Source of the DNA: Sciurus carolinensis
Lineage: Eukaryota; Chordata; Mammalia; Rodentia; Sciuridae
Length of the DNA stretch: 64,000 bases
Reading direction: 5' to 3'
Assembly: GCF_902686445.1 (NCBI RefSeq)
Contig: NC_062217.1
Span: forward strand, 171,797,098-171,861,097
Shown: positions 10,955-23,849 of the stretch, piece after piece
Position numbering within the stretch: position 1 is the stretch's first letter
How the letters are laid out: each line of letters starts with the position of its first letter
The notes under the pieces: generated by a model
Told to the model about the DNA's origin: nothing
What the model saw: the letters and a program-made list of their open reading frames with translations, nothing else
Database searches by the model: none
Made by a program: the position numbers and the translations under genes

Positions 10955-13619
10955 GTAATGAAGATTATCAGGCACTTTTATGATTCTGTTGTTATATAGT
11001 CAAAGATTATTCTAAATTTTACTTTGCTGTTACAGATTTCAGTATGCTTATTTTATGGATATTTACTAAATGCAACAACATAAAAATATTTAGGAAGTGC
11101 TTTGATTATGGATTCGACCCAGCTGAATGCAGATTTAACAAGATTCAGGCATCGCAAGCTCCCCTTGTTAGACTGTGAGGTGGTAGCAAGTTAGAGATTC
11201 TGAAATTCCTCTTTCCTGGCAACAGGACTCAGTAATGGTGGAGAACAACGTCAATAAGAAGGACCATCCCCGGTAGAGCCGTGAGACATGCCCCTAATTA
11301 TCCTGGCAAAGAGCATAGGGACCAGATCCTGACATTTCTGTTGAGCAGTTCACGCAGAGGCCTCCCTTCATGTCCTCTGCCTGATTCAGTGGTGTTGCTT
11401 GGAAGCACAGGTCTGGCATGACCGCCCCCAGCTATCAGTGGTCCTTTCATTACATGGATGACTTTGGACAAGGCTTCTTGTTGTGGTGACATGTTTGTGT
11501 CCCCAGGCCCCATTCCAACAGTGAGGAGTACAGAAAGGATCCTCAGTGAGTCATCAGAATAGGTGGGTGGACAGAGGCACAGGTGGATGGATGGTTCTGG
11601 AAATTGCCATACAACCTCTAGGCTTATGTTTTAGAATTTCAGCAAGTGATTAGGTTAATCTTCTCATGATATCCTTATAAAAATGAGGAAATTCTGAACT
11701 GGTAGGGAAGAGTTACAGAATTAGGATTTGGTGAGTGATCCCACACAGAGATTGCTTCCTCAGGGAACCTCACTCCCAGAACGAGGCCAGTCTTCCAAGC
11801 ATCTGAAGTGGGATCGCAGAGAACCAGAGAAAGTGACATTAAATGGGCAGAAAGATGCCTGTTGGGCAAGGGAGGTCAGGACAGAGCTGAGTCCCCATCC
11901 TGAAGTCCACCGTAGCATCTGTGACATGAGCAACACCAGCTGCTCTGCAGCCCTTGAGTGGACGTTACTTCTGCCTGAAAGCAGAAGGGCTCAGGCCTCA
12001 TCCTGGGCACCTCCTTGGTGGTCCTCTGTGACTAACCACCAGAGGACCCATTTGGCCTCCTGATTATCAAAGCTTCCCCACAGCACATCCTTTATGTGAA
12101 ATCCAGGATTTCAGAGGGTTCATTTGACCACAGCTATCCCCCTGTGGATTCCACTGGTCTTCATTTACTAGAAATCCCAATTTCAATAACAAGGTGTTTA
12201 GCAAATGTCAGGGTCTTTTTTTTCTATACCAGGAAATTAAAATGGGATTGACAATACTTCCTCACTCTTTCTCTCACACAGAACATAAACTTTTATATGC
12301 ATATGTGAATGTAAAACATACATGTGTATAAACACAACATTTGGTTAATCACCGGATTTATTGGGTACAGCTGGGTCTACCACAGATTGCATGATAGCTT
12401 ATTTCACAGCCCGAATCAAGACACCCAAACGCATGCTCTTTTCCACTGGGTTCTGTGTTTTCTAGTTAAAGGATGAATGTCACATTATCTTTCTTCATAT
12501 CTTTTATGCTGTTACATTTTGCAATTTTTCCTAAATTTATTTTGATATTGCTGTAAATATGGATTCATACTGGTTAATGAACTTGCTAAACAACATAATG
12601 TGTATTGCTATGAAAATTCTTGAACATGACAAATATGTTCTTGTTTGCTAACTAAAATCCTCAAATAGAAGCTTCTTCTTTATCTAAGGATATTTTTGCC
12701 AGAAACAAGAGTGATAGAAACATTAGTTTATAGCTTAGCAATCAAGTTCTTTTATCACCATTTTAAATAGAAGGTATAGAGAATTTTTGCTTCCATATTT
12801 AATATGTTGCATTTTACAGACAGGTTTTAAAATCCAAAGAAGTCCGAACCTTCTTTTTCTTGTTCGTTTTACATTTCAGAACCATCAAAAGGTTTTTTTT
12901 GGTTTTTTTTTTATTCCACTAGCCCCTAACAAAAGCAGCCATGTCCCCACTAAGTTACACCAACTGCAAAGTTTACAGCCTTCCCTTCCAGTCGTGGCAG
13001 GGTCTGCAAGTCCTGTCCCAAGGTGAGGACACAGCAGAGCACATCGAGACTCCTCACCCCTACCCGACAGGCCTAGGGCGGGGGCCTTCAGATCCTGGCT
13101 CTGCCTCCTGCCCTTGGAGTGGTGGACGCCAGCAGGAGCTGTCAAGGGCCTTGGCTTCAGGGGTGGGCTGGGCCGGTGCTGTGACAGTGAGCCTCTAGGG
13201 CAGCCTCGCCACATCCCGGGCCCTGCCATCGGGTCAGCCTCAGTCCCTCTGGACCTTTGCTCTAGGCCACAGCTCTCCCCAGCTCTCCACACCCTATACA
13301 GCTCCCCTCGTTTGTCAGCCCTGACAGATGTCACACAGCTGGGGCCCCTGTTCAGATGTGGCCTCTGTCATGGACTCTCCGGTGGTCCAGGAAGCTGGGT
13401 GTCGCTGCCTTCTCTGCAGCACCCTCACTGTCCTGCATGAAGCAGTCACATTCCACCTTCCAGGCTAACAGAGAAGCCAGCCTGTTCTCAGTGTGCCCTC
13501 TCTGATCCACACCCACCCCCCCTCCCCGCCCGTGAGTTCCTTCTGCAGTGTTATCGTGTGTCCTTGTGCCTTCACCCATAATCCCACTGGCTCTGGGTGG
13601 TCGGGAGCCTGGAGGTCCA

Positions 13620-13690
13620 GCTCCTTCTCACTCGCCTTTGACTAGTGCCTGGCACACCGTGGGTCCTGGCCAAACATTTGCTGACTGGCG
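13620..13690 (+). mobile_element. L2/MIR 3'-end-like fragment
   Basis: AGTGCCTGGCACACCGTGGG followed by TCCTGGCCAAACATTTGCTG resembles the common L2/MIR terminal motif (GTGCCTGGCACATAGTAGG... AAATGTTTG). It is short and ancient, and the family is uncertain. Confidence 0.45.
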
Positions 13691-14246
13691 TGGAGCCCTA
13701 TGCCTAATGCCGTTGATGTGTGGAGTTTACATACCTCACCTGTCAGGTGGCTGTACCTTCACTGTGGTGCATCTTCAGCTCACATGAGAATTGGCCAGAC
13801 GCCTCCACAAATGGACTGAGCCCCAAGTCTGTGCCAGGCCCTGACCCATGGCCAAATCTGCAGACAACTGCCTGTTTTTAGGGCATTGTCTAGATTAATT
13901 GTTGGCCAGCCATATCCTTTTCCTGACAACCTGTGATCCATATTCCTTCTTTGTGTTGAGCAACAGAGGACCCGGATGGCAGAGAGCCCCAGGTTGCCAA
14001 CTTGAGACAGCCCCCATCAGCTGGTTCTTAATGTACCCTGGAAAGCTGATGGTTTTGCTTTCTAGAACCCGTGGGGTTTTCTTCTCTTTGGATCTGACCA
14101 CAGCTCTGCCTCCCTCGTCTTTCATACCTTCTGGGCCTCCTGACAGAGGTTTTGCCCTCCCATTCCCAGGCCCTGGCAGGCTGATGACAGAGCCAGTCTT
14201 GCCTCCCTAGAATTGGGCCCACATGCACATACCACATGTGGCACTT

Positions 14247-14432
14247 GCACCCCATCGTGGCCTGCATGGTGTGCAGGGCAGTCCTGGACCTGCCCACCCC
14301 AGCACTGAGCACCACATTGTGACCTGTGTGGTGTCCAGGAAAGTCCTGGATGTGCCCGCCCCAGCACTGAGCACCCCATCGTGACCTGTGTGGTGTCCAG
14401 GACGGTCCTGGATGTGCCCGCCCCAGCACTGC
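14247..14432 (+). repeat. 62-bp minisatellite, 3 copies
   Basis: Three head-to-tail units start at 14247, 14309 and 14371. Each runs GCACCCCATCGTGACCTGTG, TGGTGTCCAGGA, GTCCTGGATGTGCCC and CCAGCACTGA with a few substitutions. Copies two and three are nearly identical, implying recent duplication or homogenisation. It abuts the T-tract of the following SINE. Chance ORFs across it on the minus strand come from the repeat and are not genes. Confidence 0.9.
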
Positions 14433-14437
14433 TCATG

Positions 14438-14438
<1 letters not shown>

Positions 14439-14471
<33 letters not shown>

Positions 14472-14546
14472 AGGTGCTGGGGATTGAACCCAGGGCCTTG
14501 TTCTTGCAAGGCAAGCACCCTACCAACTGAGCTACATCCCCAGCCC
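14439..14546 (-). mobile_element. ID SINE immediately upstream of the E5 splice acceptor
   Basis: The minus strand reads GGGCTGGGGATGTAGCTCAG, then TTGGTAGGGTGCTTGCC and GGTTCAATCCCCAGCACC, with a 32-base A-tail (T-run 14439-14470 on the + strand). Only 22 bp separate its end from E5. It therefore supplies much of the sequence where a branch point would normally sit. Target duplications are not clear; CTCATGC before and CTCACAC after are a weak candidate. Confidence 0.92.
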
Positions 14547-14568
14547 TCACACTTTGCTTTTGCCTCAG

Positions 14569-14688
14569 TGGTCGGAGGATGTGTGCGTGGCCCACCTCAC
14601 TCAGCGGGATGGCTACCAGGCCACCACACAGGGACAGCTGAAGGAGCAGCTCTACCAAGAAATCATCCACTACTTCGACAAAGGCAAG
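14569..14688 (+). CDS. DOCK1: DOCK1 exon E5 (residues 1249-1288), DHR-2 lobe A
   Basis: 120 nt, phase 0 to 0, between ttttgcctcag and |gtaaaa. It reads WSEDVCVAHLTQRDGYQATT, then QGQLKEQLYQEIIHYFDKGK. This is helical lobe A of DHR-2. The donor gtaaaa is weaker than gtaagt. The upstream acceptor sits beside a SINE (14439-14546), which may affect inclusion. Skipping this exon would keep frame and remove 40 residues. Confidence 0.97.
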
Positions 14689-17600
14689 GTAAAAAGATGC
14701 TTTTCTTGCTTTCCTTCTTATGTGCACCTCCACACAGCTCTGTAAACACACTTTTTAACTTGTGATGTTTGCAGAACCAGAAATTTGTTGCAAATGGTGT
14801 ACTGAAATGTTTTATGCATGTTTTTCCAGCTTGTACTTACAAGTAGATTTTTTTTTTTTAAGTAAATAGCCCTCTTTTAAAATGTTCTGCAGATACTAAG
14901 GACTGAAAATGTACCAGTATTTTTAAGGCTGCTACTGGGGGGACTGAGTCTGGGACAGTGGTTGAGATGGGCCTCTGCCCTTGGAGCAACTGTGTTCCTT
15001 TGACATCTTGTGTTTTTCTGTAGTCACAGAAAAGTTAATTCTCTGGTAGAACATGTGCTGCTACACTTGGGCAGTGTCTAGATTAATAGACTTAAATTTT
15101 GTATTCAGTGACCTGTACTCAGAGGAAACCTGCTGTCACCCTAATCAACACATCTTGTCATAGCTCGTCACTGTAGTTCTTGTGGTTTAGATGCACAGTC
15201 ACCATGACAGAGAGCTGCCACAGCCTCGGCGGTTCTTAGCATCTGCCACCAAAGTGGCCTCAGAGCTCCTTCTGGGCTTTGGTAGAGTCCTTCACTCCTC
15301 TGGGTCTGTTTTTTTCCTCTTTGCAAAAAGTGACCTGTGGGCTCCATGAAGGAAACTCTGTGCATGTCCTTGGGCTGCTGTGCCGGGGTACCTCCAAGTG
15401 AATTTAAGCAACAGAACCCGCTCTCAGTGCAGGAAGCACTAAGGCTAAAACCAAAGCACAACTGGGCCTGCTTCTAAGACTCTGGGGAGGAGGCATTCCA
15501 CACCCCGGGCTCATGGCTGTGTTGCTGGCAGTCCTTGGCATTTGTTCCTTGTGGACACTGATGTGTCCACCATGTCAGTCTCCGCCCACCCATCACGTGG
15601 CATCTCCCAGCAGGTGTCTGTCCATGTTTCCCTCTTCCTGTAAGGATGCCAGCTCCTGGGTTAGAACTTGCCCTTCTTCAGCACGACCTTGTCTTCACTT
15701 GGTTATATTCAAAGCCCGTTTGTAGACGTGGTCACGATCCTAGACACCAGGGCTTGGGACTGCACTTATCTTCTTGGGGACACGTTTCCACCCACAACAG
15801 CACCCATGCCAGGAGGGGTGGTGGCTTCTCCTCTTTGGCCGACTGCAGAATCCCTGTGGCACCAGCTCAGGATTCTCCTTATCTTCGAAATGACCATTTA
15901 TGTATCTGTTTTTGTCCCCTAATGTCCTTAACGTGGGAAACAAGTCCAAAATCTTCATAATGGCCTGTGACCCAGATGAAGTCCACTTGGAAAGATGGAT
16001 CAGAAGTATGGCATGAAGTGCACCCTGTCCTGTAGTGAAGCAAAGCATTTCTTCATAGAAATGAGAAGCTTTCTCAATTAGGGCCAGTTACCATGGTTTT
16101 GTCGGCTCAGCCAGGGAACCCTACTTCTCAGAGAACTGCTAAAGATATGGAGTGCAATCGGCTGTTCTTCCCCCAGTGGCTTCGTGCTTACTGATGTTCT
16201 AGACAGGGGTCATCAGATGTCCTGAAGTGTGCAGAGCGAGAGGTGGAAGCCCTGGAGACCAGGAAAGGCCAGATGGCCGTGGCCAGGCTCCTGCAGGCAC
16301 TGGCATGCAGTCGCCCTGACCTCATCTCACCCCCTGTCTCTGTGTTCCAGCCACAGGACCACTTTTGGGTGCTGAGCTTCTCTGGCCCTGCTGCCTGTCC
16401 CCTGACTCATTTATTCCCATCTCAGCCAGAATGTCACCTCCTGTCTCCTCTCCAGCCCAACACATCCTAAGCCATTCTTTAGAACTCTTTTGACAATTTG
16501 CAATGAGAAATTTGCATATGTGTCTTTTTAATGATTCCCCCAAAAAGCTGTGAGTGCTAGGCAGTGGGGCCTCACATGGTCTCCCCTCAGAGCCGATGCT
16601 GCCACCGCCTGCCCACAGTCCTAGCTCGCCAGGCATCTGTTAAATGACTGAACCAACAAAGAAATACCCAGCATTCAGCAGCTTCCTGATGGATGGAAAA
16701 TGTTCCTGATAGCAGGACACTTGGCCTCCAATATGATAAACTGAAGAACAAAGTCTTTTTTAAAGCAGAACTAGCCTAATATCTTTTCTATGCAATAATG
16801 GTTCATCGAAAAATCACACAGAAAGACAAAAAGAATGTATCGGGTCAGAACAGTGGTTTCCAACATGGACTGGCTGGCGGAGATGTTCATGGTTTCCATG
16901 ACTGGGGAGCCAGTGCACTCGGACCTGTGGGTGAGGCTGAGGAGGCAGCTGAGCCTCCCCTGGCACACTGTACCTCCCCAGCCCAGAGAACCAGCAGTGT
17001 CAGGCTGAAAGTCCTGGCTTAGAGAAAACTAATCCAGGTGATAAATGGAACTGGCATGAAGGACAGCCAGTGGGGACTGTCCCTAGATTCCTGGTGTTTT
17101 GGTGGCAGAGGAGGCCGGAAAGGTTGTCTTCCAGCAGCTCTTCAAGGTTTACTGGTGAAACAGCAAGCTTGGAAAGCCATTTCTGGGTGCCTGTGACATT
17201 TCCACACGGGTTTGGAGAAGGAGCAACACCCACTGATCCTCAAGAACTAGAGTGAGCCAGAGTACGGGTGCCGGAGAGAATCGGATAAGATGAAATGGGA
17301 CGTGCCAGGAGATTAGCTGTGAGGCAAAATGCCTTTTAGCCTCAACAGGCATTCAACTTTCTGGAGAAAACAGCAACAGGAAGTGTGTACCCTCTGTGCC
17401 AGCCTGAGTGGGCTGGAATGTGCTGCGGTTTTGACCCTGAAATCTCCAGGGCTCCAGGCGACATGGGTGCGTCTCTCCTCTTGGCCAACACCCATTCTTC
17501 TTCCTCAGAATCCAGGTGGTGGAGGGTCTGCCACCTGGATGCAGCCAGGGAAGGGACAGGAAGGAGCTGCTGGCCTTCCCATGCTTCTGCTGAGATCTGT

Positions 17601-18550
17601 GGCTGCACCCAACTTTGAGGGGTGAGAAGAGCCCAGAGAGCAGGGCCAGGTGAGCAGCAGCTGCGTGCACCACAGCGCTGGGTTAGGTAGGAGAGGTGGG
17701 CTCCTAGGCAGAGTACTCAAGGCCAGGGAGAGGTCAGCCTGGAAGCTGCCCAAGAAGGCATCTATTCTAAGACCAGTGACGTTCACAGCCAGCTCCCACC
17801 CACACACGCAGCACAGCTTCCACAGCTGGAGGTGTGGGAACAGCGTGGTCTCATAGAATTTGGCTTTGGGCCTTTACCCTGACCTCATCGGAGTTGAGTT
17901 TCTTTCCTCCTTGTGAGGGGACCTGGCAGGTGACTGTGCAGAAGCACCTGAGAAACTCAGCTCCCCTGCCCATCTCCTGACCAGGATGCTGGGATCTTAC
18001 CAGGTGGGGCCTGGGGGAGGTAGGCCACAGAGGAAAATCAGCTCCATGCAAGATTTAGAATCTCCTTCGTTTAGGAAATAAGGCCAAGGGAAGGTGTCTC
18101 GGCCAGGCTTGGGTGTATGTGGCAACTTGAGAAATAGCATCCTTCACTCCTCTCTTACAAGCCATGGAATGAGGCAGGCGGCTAAGGCCGTCGCTGACCA
18201 CCAGGAAGCTCAAAGCTGGGAGGCCCATGTGCACACTCCATTCCCTGATCACAATGGTCATGGTTTAAAAGTGCTTCAGAATGGTTCGCGGGTGATTCTT
18301 GGCAGGTGACATGTCCAAAGGAAACTTAAGGGGCCTTGGTTAAGGAGGGGGCCCTGGGAGCAGTTTGGTGCCCAAGAAACCAGCTTCCAAGCTGTGGGTA
18401 GGATGGCTCTACCCTGTGCTGTCCAGTACTGGACTGCAGGTCATTGGCACTTACAGGGTGACTGGTCCGAGGTGAGATGTGCCCTCAGTGTACAGTACAC
18501 TCCGTACTGCCAGGACTTAATGCAAAAAGGAAAAAAAAAATGAGTTCTCC

Positions 18551-18900
18551 TACAGGCCGATTTGTATCCTCCCAAAACTTCATTTGTTGACGTCCCAATG
18601 CCCCTTACCTGCAAATGTAAATGTGTTTGCAACGGGTCTTTTGAGGGGTAATTGAGGTGCAATGAAGCCATTGGGATGAGCCCTAATCCCGTCTGACTTA
18701 CAAGAAGAGGAGATTGACACAGACAGTCCTGGAAGCCACGTGGAGACCCAGCCAGAAGGCTCCATCTGCTAGCCATGCAGAGAGGCCTCAGGAGAAGCTG
18801 GCACCACCCGTGCCTTCATCTTGAACTTCTGGCCTCCAGGACCGAGAGGAAATAATTTTCTGTTGTTCAAGGAACCTAGCAGCAAATCAGGACTTTGTAA
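18551..18900 (+). mobile_element. MaLR-type LTR remnant (+)
   Basis: It follows a MaLR LTR in order: GATTTGTATCCTCCCAAAAC, TTCATTTGTTGACGTCCCAA, GATGAGCCCTAATCCCGTCT, AAGAAGAGGAGATTGACACA, then CTTCTGGCCTCCAGGACCGA, AATAATTTTCTGTTGTTCAA and CTAGCAAACTAACAAG. The AATAA at the polyadenylation position is retained. It is ancient, and the subfamily is not assigned. Confidence 0.7.
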
Positions 18901-20094
18901 CAGCTTCCCTAGCAAACTAACAAGAAGGTCAAGTATCTCATTAAGTTTTTTGTGTTGATTATCTATTGAAATGATAATGTTTTAGATATATTAAGCATTA
19001 CTAAAATTAATTTTACTTTTTTAATGTAGTAACTAGAACATTTAAAATTACAGTTGTGGCCCACGTTGTATTTCTTTTGGACAGTGCGGCCCTGAGCCAA
19101 GACTTTTCTTATTAAGCACCAAAAATGCTATTTAGCTAGCACATTCCTGGCAGGAAATGGAAGCTTATTACATGTCCTTTGGGTCCACCACAGACAGCCA
19201 GAACCACACATGTGCCTGTTGGTATACATTTTTTATATGTGAATATGTGAGAAGCTGAAATATACCTAAAAAGAATTAGAAAGTGCAGACGGAAGCCAGG
19301 AAAGAATAGAATTTTGTCAGAAATATAACAAGCACCAAAATACGAGTTTTTTCTCTTGTGAATCAATGTCATCTCTGTGATTTTGAAGTATGTGCCAGGG
19401 TTAGTGTAGCTCTGAGCATCAGGACCTTTGGGGGACCAGCGAGCTGGGGCTCCGTCTGACCTGAGGAGACGTGGACCAGACCAAGGGCAGAGAGGCAGGG
19501 CGGGAGTGCGGGGCTGTGAAGAGAGGTTTTAGGAGCTGCAGAGATTCAACACCATCCTGTTGCGACCAGGTGGCCTTTTCTGGGCTTCCTGTCATTGTGA
19601 AAATTTAGATCCCGCCCTTCAGGGTGGTGTTCCTTGGTGGGCTGGCTCCTAAGGACAAAACAGGTTTCTTCCTGGCCATTGGAGTATCCACAAGCCCCAG
19701 GGCCCCTGTCTTTGCCCCAGTTCGGCCTCTGAAGTTGCTGAACAGTTTGGGTCTTGGACAAAGACGCAGCTCATCCTGCATCTGCCCGTGGGCTCAGTCC
19801 AGGTGGCCTCTGCTGCCGCTCCTGTCTCCAGGGCCCCAGCCTTTCCCTGGTGCGCTCCCCCCTGGGCCGCCAGTTTGACTTCTACTTAAGTAGACACAGT
19901 TTGAGGGTTTCAAAGAGGCAGGCCCCTCCCCTACAGGCAGAACCAGCCTCCCCTGCAGTGGAGGCTCTGGATAGCAGGGCATGAGCCTGCTCTGCACCCC
20001 ACATAACCCACACGTTGCGCCCCTTTCTGAAGGCCCTCTGGTCCCCACCCCGGACTTGCTCGGGGTCTCCCTTCAGCATGGAGTAGCTCCTTCT

Positions 20095-20320
20095 TGCTCC
20101 GCGTCTCTGCTGGAATCCGCAGCGGCTTCAAGGCCTACTGTAGTGCTGTCTCCTCCTTGAAGCTTTTCCTGCCCCACCCTCCTGCCCAGGCCCCGGAGCA
20201 CTGTAGGCCACCAGTCCGCCTCCTTCCAGGCGTTCTTTGTGTTTCTGCCTTGCCCTTGTCCTGAAATTATTTCACTGCATCCTGTATCCCCTCCTCTGTG
20301 TATCTCAAACTGTCATGGCC
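20095..20320 (+). mobile_element. L2-like LINE fragment
   Basis: CTCCTCCTTGAAGCTTTTCC followed by TGCCCCACCCTCC, and later CCTTGTCCTGAAATTATTTC and CATCCTGTATCCCC, resemble the L2 3' region (CTCCAGGAAGCCTTCCCTGA... TTATCTGTTT... CTGTATCCCC). The following 20325-20420 may hold a short hAT/MER5-like piece. Divergence is high. Confidence 0.45.
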
Positions 20321-22974
20321 TCCTAGGCCCTGGGACTCCTGCAGGTTCTGACTCAGTAGCTCTGGGGCTTCAACTTCTGTTTCTAAGCAGCAACTGAGGC
20401 AACTGTCTGTCCAGTCATTGGCCCTGCTGACTTGACCCCCTTGAGAGCAGAGCCGGGAGCTGTGTGCCTTGGAAGGAGCCCCAAGATGCACAGACTGGAT
20501 GCTTAGTCTATTTTTTAACATAGTTTATTATTTTTTATAGCAGTTTTAGTTTTGTAGCAAAATTAGGCAGAAAGTGCCAAGAATTCCCATCATCCCCAAA
20601 CATTGCTCAGACATCGCACCAAGTTCTTGTATACCGGGCCGCCTGACCTGGGCTCTGAGCTCCTGAAAGCCCTGCAGAGCGTGGCTGCCACCAGGCGCCC
20701 CACCCCAGGACCCTGCACTGATAAGCATGTTCACCCCCATCTGATGCCAACTGGCCTTCAGGGTCACTGCAAAGGTTGTAGATCAGAAAAAGACAAGTTC
20801 TTTCAAGGACAAGGCTGGCCTTCCTGCCTAGAGTCCTGTATGTCTGTGAAAAATAACCACCTTCAGTTGGAATGAGCACGGGTTGGTGGAATGAGTGGGC
20901 AAGCTGACGGGCAGGCCACTGACCCACCTAGCCACCTGCCCTCCTGATGGCATGGGTTCCACCAGGCACACGCTGAGCATGTGCCTGCAGCACTCCCAGC
21001 GTTTAAATCACCAGCGTTGCCTTGGTTTGATTTTATACTTAGTGAATTTTAAGGAAACAAATCACAGTTCCTATTTTTTTTTAAAAATGTCTTAGGGCCA
21101 AGGACTTAATGCCTTGGTTGAACTCGAAGACCTAGGAGTCCCGGGATCTGCAAGATTATGACATGGAAGCCAAAGGCTAGCTCAGTCTGAGGAAACTGTG
21201 ACCGGGGTGGCTGTCTGGATACATGTGTCCCCGCGGGGCCTGTTTGCTCCAGCCATTGAGGAAGTCTGTTAGGTATTACTGTGTGGTAACCACGTTCCTC
21301 CTTGAGCTCATTCACCTTCCAGGTTTATACAGCTACCTCAGGGGTCAGAGACGGCAGGTATGACCCCGAGGACACTGAGCAGCAGGCAGGGAGCAGGGTC
21401 CCCCTGACATCGCCCTATGTGTGCTAGGAGGTGGAGGGGTGAGGCAGTGGTGGGTCGGATTTTATTAAAGTCTCTGCCTTTATGCCCTGAAACCAGCTGA
21501 GCTGAATGGATTTCCTGCTTCTTTCTATTGGACACTCTCACCGTTGAATTATGTTCTGTTATCTTTCTGTATTTCTTCCACACAAAATCATTCTTCTATT
21601 TTTGCTTTTCCACCGTTTTACAGAGTTTTAAATGCCTTTCAGCCGGCTCCGGCTCTCTTAATCTTCTACTTTCGCCCACAGCTCAGTCCCCTCTGCTCCT
21701 CCCCACTCTCCAGCAATCTTCCTTCCTGGGCTAATAATTACCCCGCGCTTCTTTTCCATTCCATTCCTACCTCCCCTCTGGAGCATCCCCCACCCAGAAG
21801 CCTCTGTTCGGTTTTATCAGGACCCAGGAGCGTTCCTTTCGGAAGGTGCTCTGAATCGCCTGTCGCTTGGTGCGTGGCGGAGGCCTAGTAGCGCTCAATA
21901 GAGCCCTTAATCCAAGTCCCGTGCTGAAAGTCAGCAGGCTTCTCTGTGGAGGATGGGAGTCGGAAGCAGCAGCTGGGATAGAAGGGAAACTGGCAGGACT
22001 GGCCAGTGCTGGGTCAGCGGGAGCCCAGCACTGCCTGGCAGTGTGGACGGTTGATGCAGAACACGGCTCGGGAGTGTCTGGAGCCCTGAGACGCTCAGCT
22101 AGAGCTTTGCTCTCTTTTCCCTTAAAATAACCTCCCTCTGACAAAGTTCACACATTGTCTTGCACCGAAGTTGAAAAAAATGACGCATTTTTGCATCATC
22201 TTGTGAGCTAAAAATAGGGGTCTGGGAGCAAGTCCCTGCTTTTGGTGAAACGGTTCGATTTCTTTTCTAAGTATTTGGAGTGAAATTTTCTCATCCTGCA
22301 AGTTGCCCTTTAAAAGTACAGTTGTCATTAAGACAAGTTTCAGGTCAGAATAACGAATCCTCTTTTATGAGTTAATTCTTAGCATTTTTAAAATTCCCGA
22401 GAATCTCAATGTTAGCCAGAATCTCATCAATTAGCCAGAATTTTCCTTGAATACTCAAAGAGATTATATGTTGATGATGATTTGCTCCTACTTAAAAAGA
22501 ATCTATTTTATCAAAGCATGAGAAAATCCACTTTTAGGGTAGAGAATAATGCTGTCCCGCAGCCTCCATAAGGCTGCCAGCCAGCTCCCCCACTGACAAG
22601 GCTGCCGTGTGCTGAGGGCCATACTGCATCCCAAGCTCAGGGACAGGGCGGGGCTGCTCCTTCTGCCACGTGCAGCGCCAGGGCTCTTGTGTGAGCAGAC
22701 TAACAGCAAAGCCCACCCGGGGCCTGTCACACAGGGGCTCCAGGTCTACCTGCCTCGCAGGTACTGAGTGGTCACCTCTTCTGGGCAGCTGGGCAAGACT
22801 TCACAGAGGTTGTGACTTTTAAACTCGTCCTTAAAGAATGAGACTGTGTGCCTGTGGAAGTCTGGTGGGCGAGGATCCCAAAGAGCAGGAACAGCAAGGT
22901 GAGGACAGGGCCCCAAGGCAACCCGCTCTCCAGGGGAGCAGGAGTGTCCTGGGGCACAGATGGGCGGACGGTCT

Positions 22975-23305
22975 TAGTCCATACAGGCTAGGATGACAAA
23001 ACCCCATGGACAGAGCAGCCAAACAACAGAAAGTTGTTTCCCACAGTTCTAGAGGGTGGGGAGTCCAAGGTCAAGGCCTCAGATTTGGTGTCTGGTGAGG
23101 ACTCCATTTCTGGTTCACAGACGTCAACTGCCATGGGTCTGCACGTGGTGAAACAGGCAGGGTTTCTTCCAGCCTCATTCATAAGGGCCCCCTACTCATG
23201 ACCTGATCACCTCAAGTCACGCCTCCTGATACCACCTTGTCAGAAGTGGAGATTCCAACATACGGATTTTGAGGGGGACACAAACATTCAGTCCATAGCA
23301 AGGGC
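22975..23305 (-). mobile_element. MaLR-type LTR remnant (-)
   Basis: On the + strand it reads TTAGTCCATACAGGCTAGGA, CCCACAGTTCTAGAGGGTGG, GAGTCCAAGGTCAAGGC, GGTGTCTGGTGAGGACTCC, CATGACCTGATCACCTCAAG, then GGGGGACACAAACATTCAG and TCCATAGCA. This is the antisense of a dispersed MaLR-like LTR. It is degenerate and has no coding content. Confidence 0.7.
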
Positions 23306-23849
23306 TTTGGGGTCAGTCTGTGAAAGGCCTTGTATGTTTCCTGAAGGTTTGACTTATAAGCTGCCAATGGAGATTTTATGAAAATGGAGAATAAGGACTT
23401 CATTTTGTTCTTCTGGCAACATAGTGGCAGGAGATGCCAAGGTGGGAGGGGACCCAGAAGCCAGGCAGGGGGCTCAAGCAGGTGTCCAGGCCTGAGATAT
23501 GAACATCCCAGCAGAGTCGCGGCAGAGGAGGACTGTGTTGAGACTGGACGTCAGCAGACCACACAGCATCTCCTGAAGAGTGCTGGCAGGAGGGTCAGGG
23601 CCCATGCACACCTGCAGCCAGGGTCCTTGGTGGCAAGAGAAGCAGGGGTAGAAGGCTCAGCCACTGCAGGAAGCAGGCCATGTGCCTCGCCATCCTCACG
23701 CCCAGTAGGGCAGCAGGTGTGTGGGCCTAGCATCGCATGCAGGGTATTAAAGACATGGAGAGAGAAATGAGCGAGGATGTAGCTACATAGATGCCAGGTC
23801 TTTGGTGTAGACAGTGGAGACATCCAGGAGAGAGCTCCTGGAACACATT

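Larger units (their letters stand above)
10955..14568 (+). other. Intron E4-E5
   Basis: GT-AG intron of 3.6 kb (gtaatg ... tttgcctcag). The first 2.5 kb is mostly AT-rich with no element recognised. A short L2/MIR-like fragment lies near 13620-13690. The end of the intron holds a 62-bp minisatellite (14247-14432) joined directly to an ID SINE (14439-14546) that stops 22 bp before E5. Confidence 0.85.

Noticed and set aside
12895..12912. T-rich tract GGTTTTTTTTGG...
   Set aside because: Considered as a SINE tail or strong splice acceptor, but no SINE body or exon follows it.
14122..14751. 209-codon minus-strand ORF
   Set aside because: It runs antisense through E5, the ID SINE (poly-Lys from its tail) and the 62-bp minisatellite, which explains its length and repeats. 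There is no domain.
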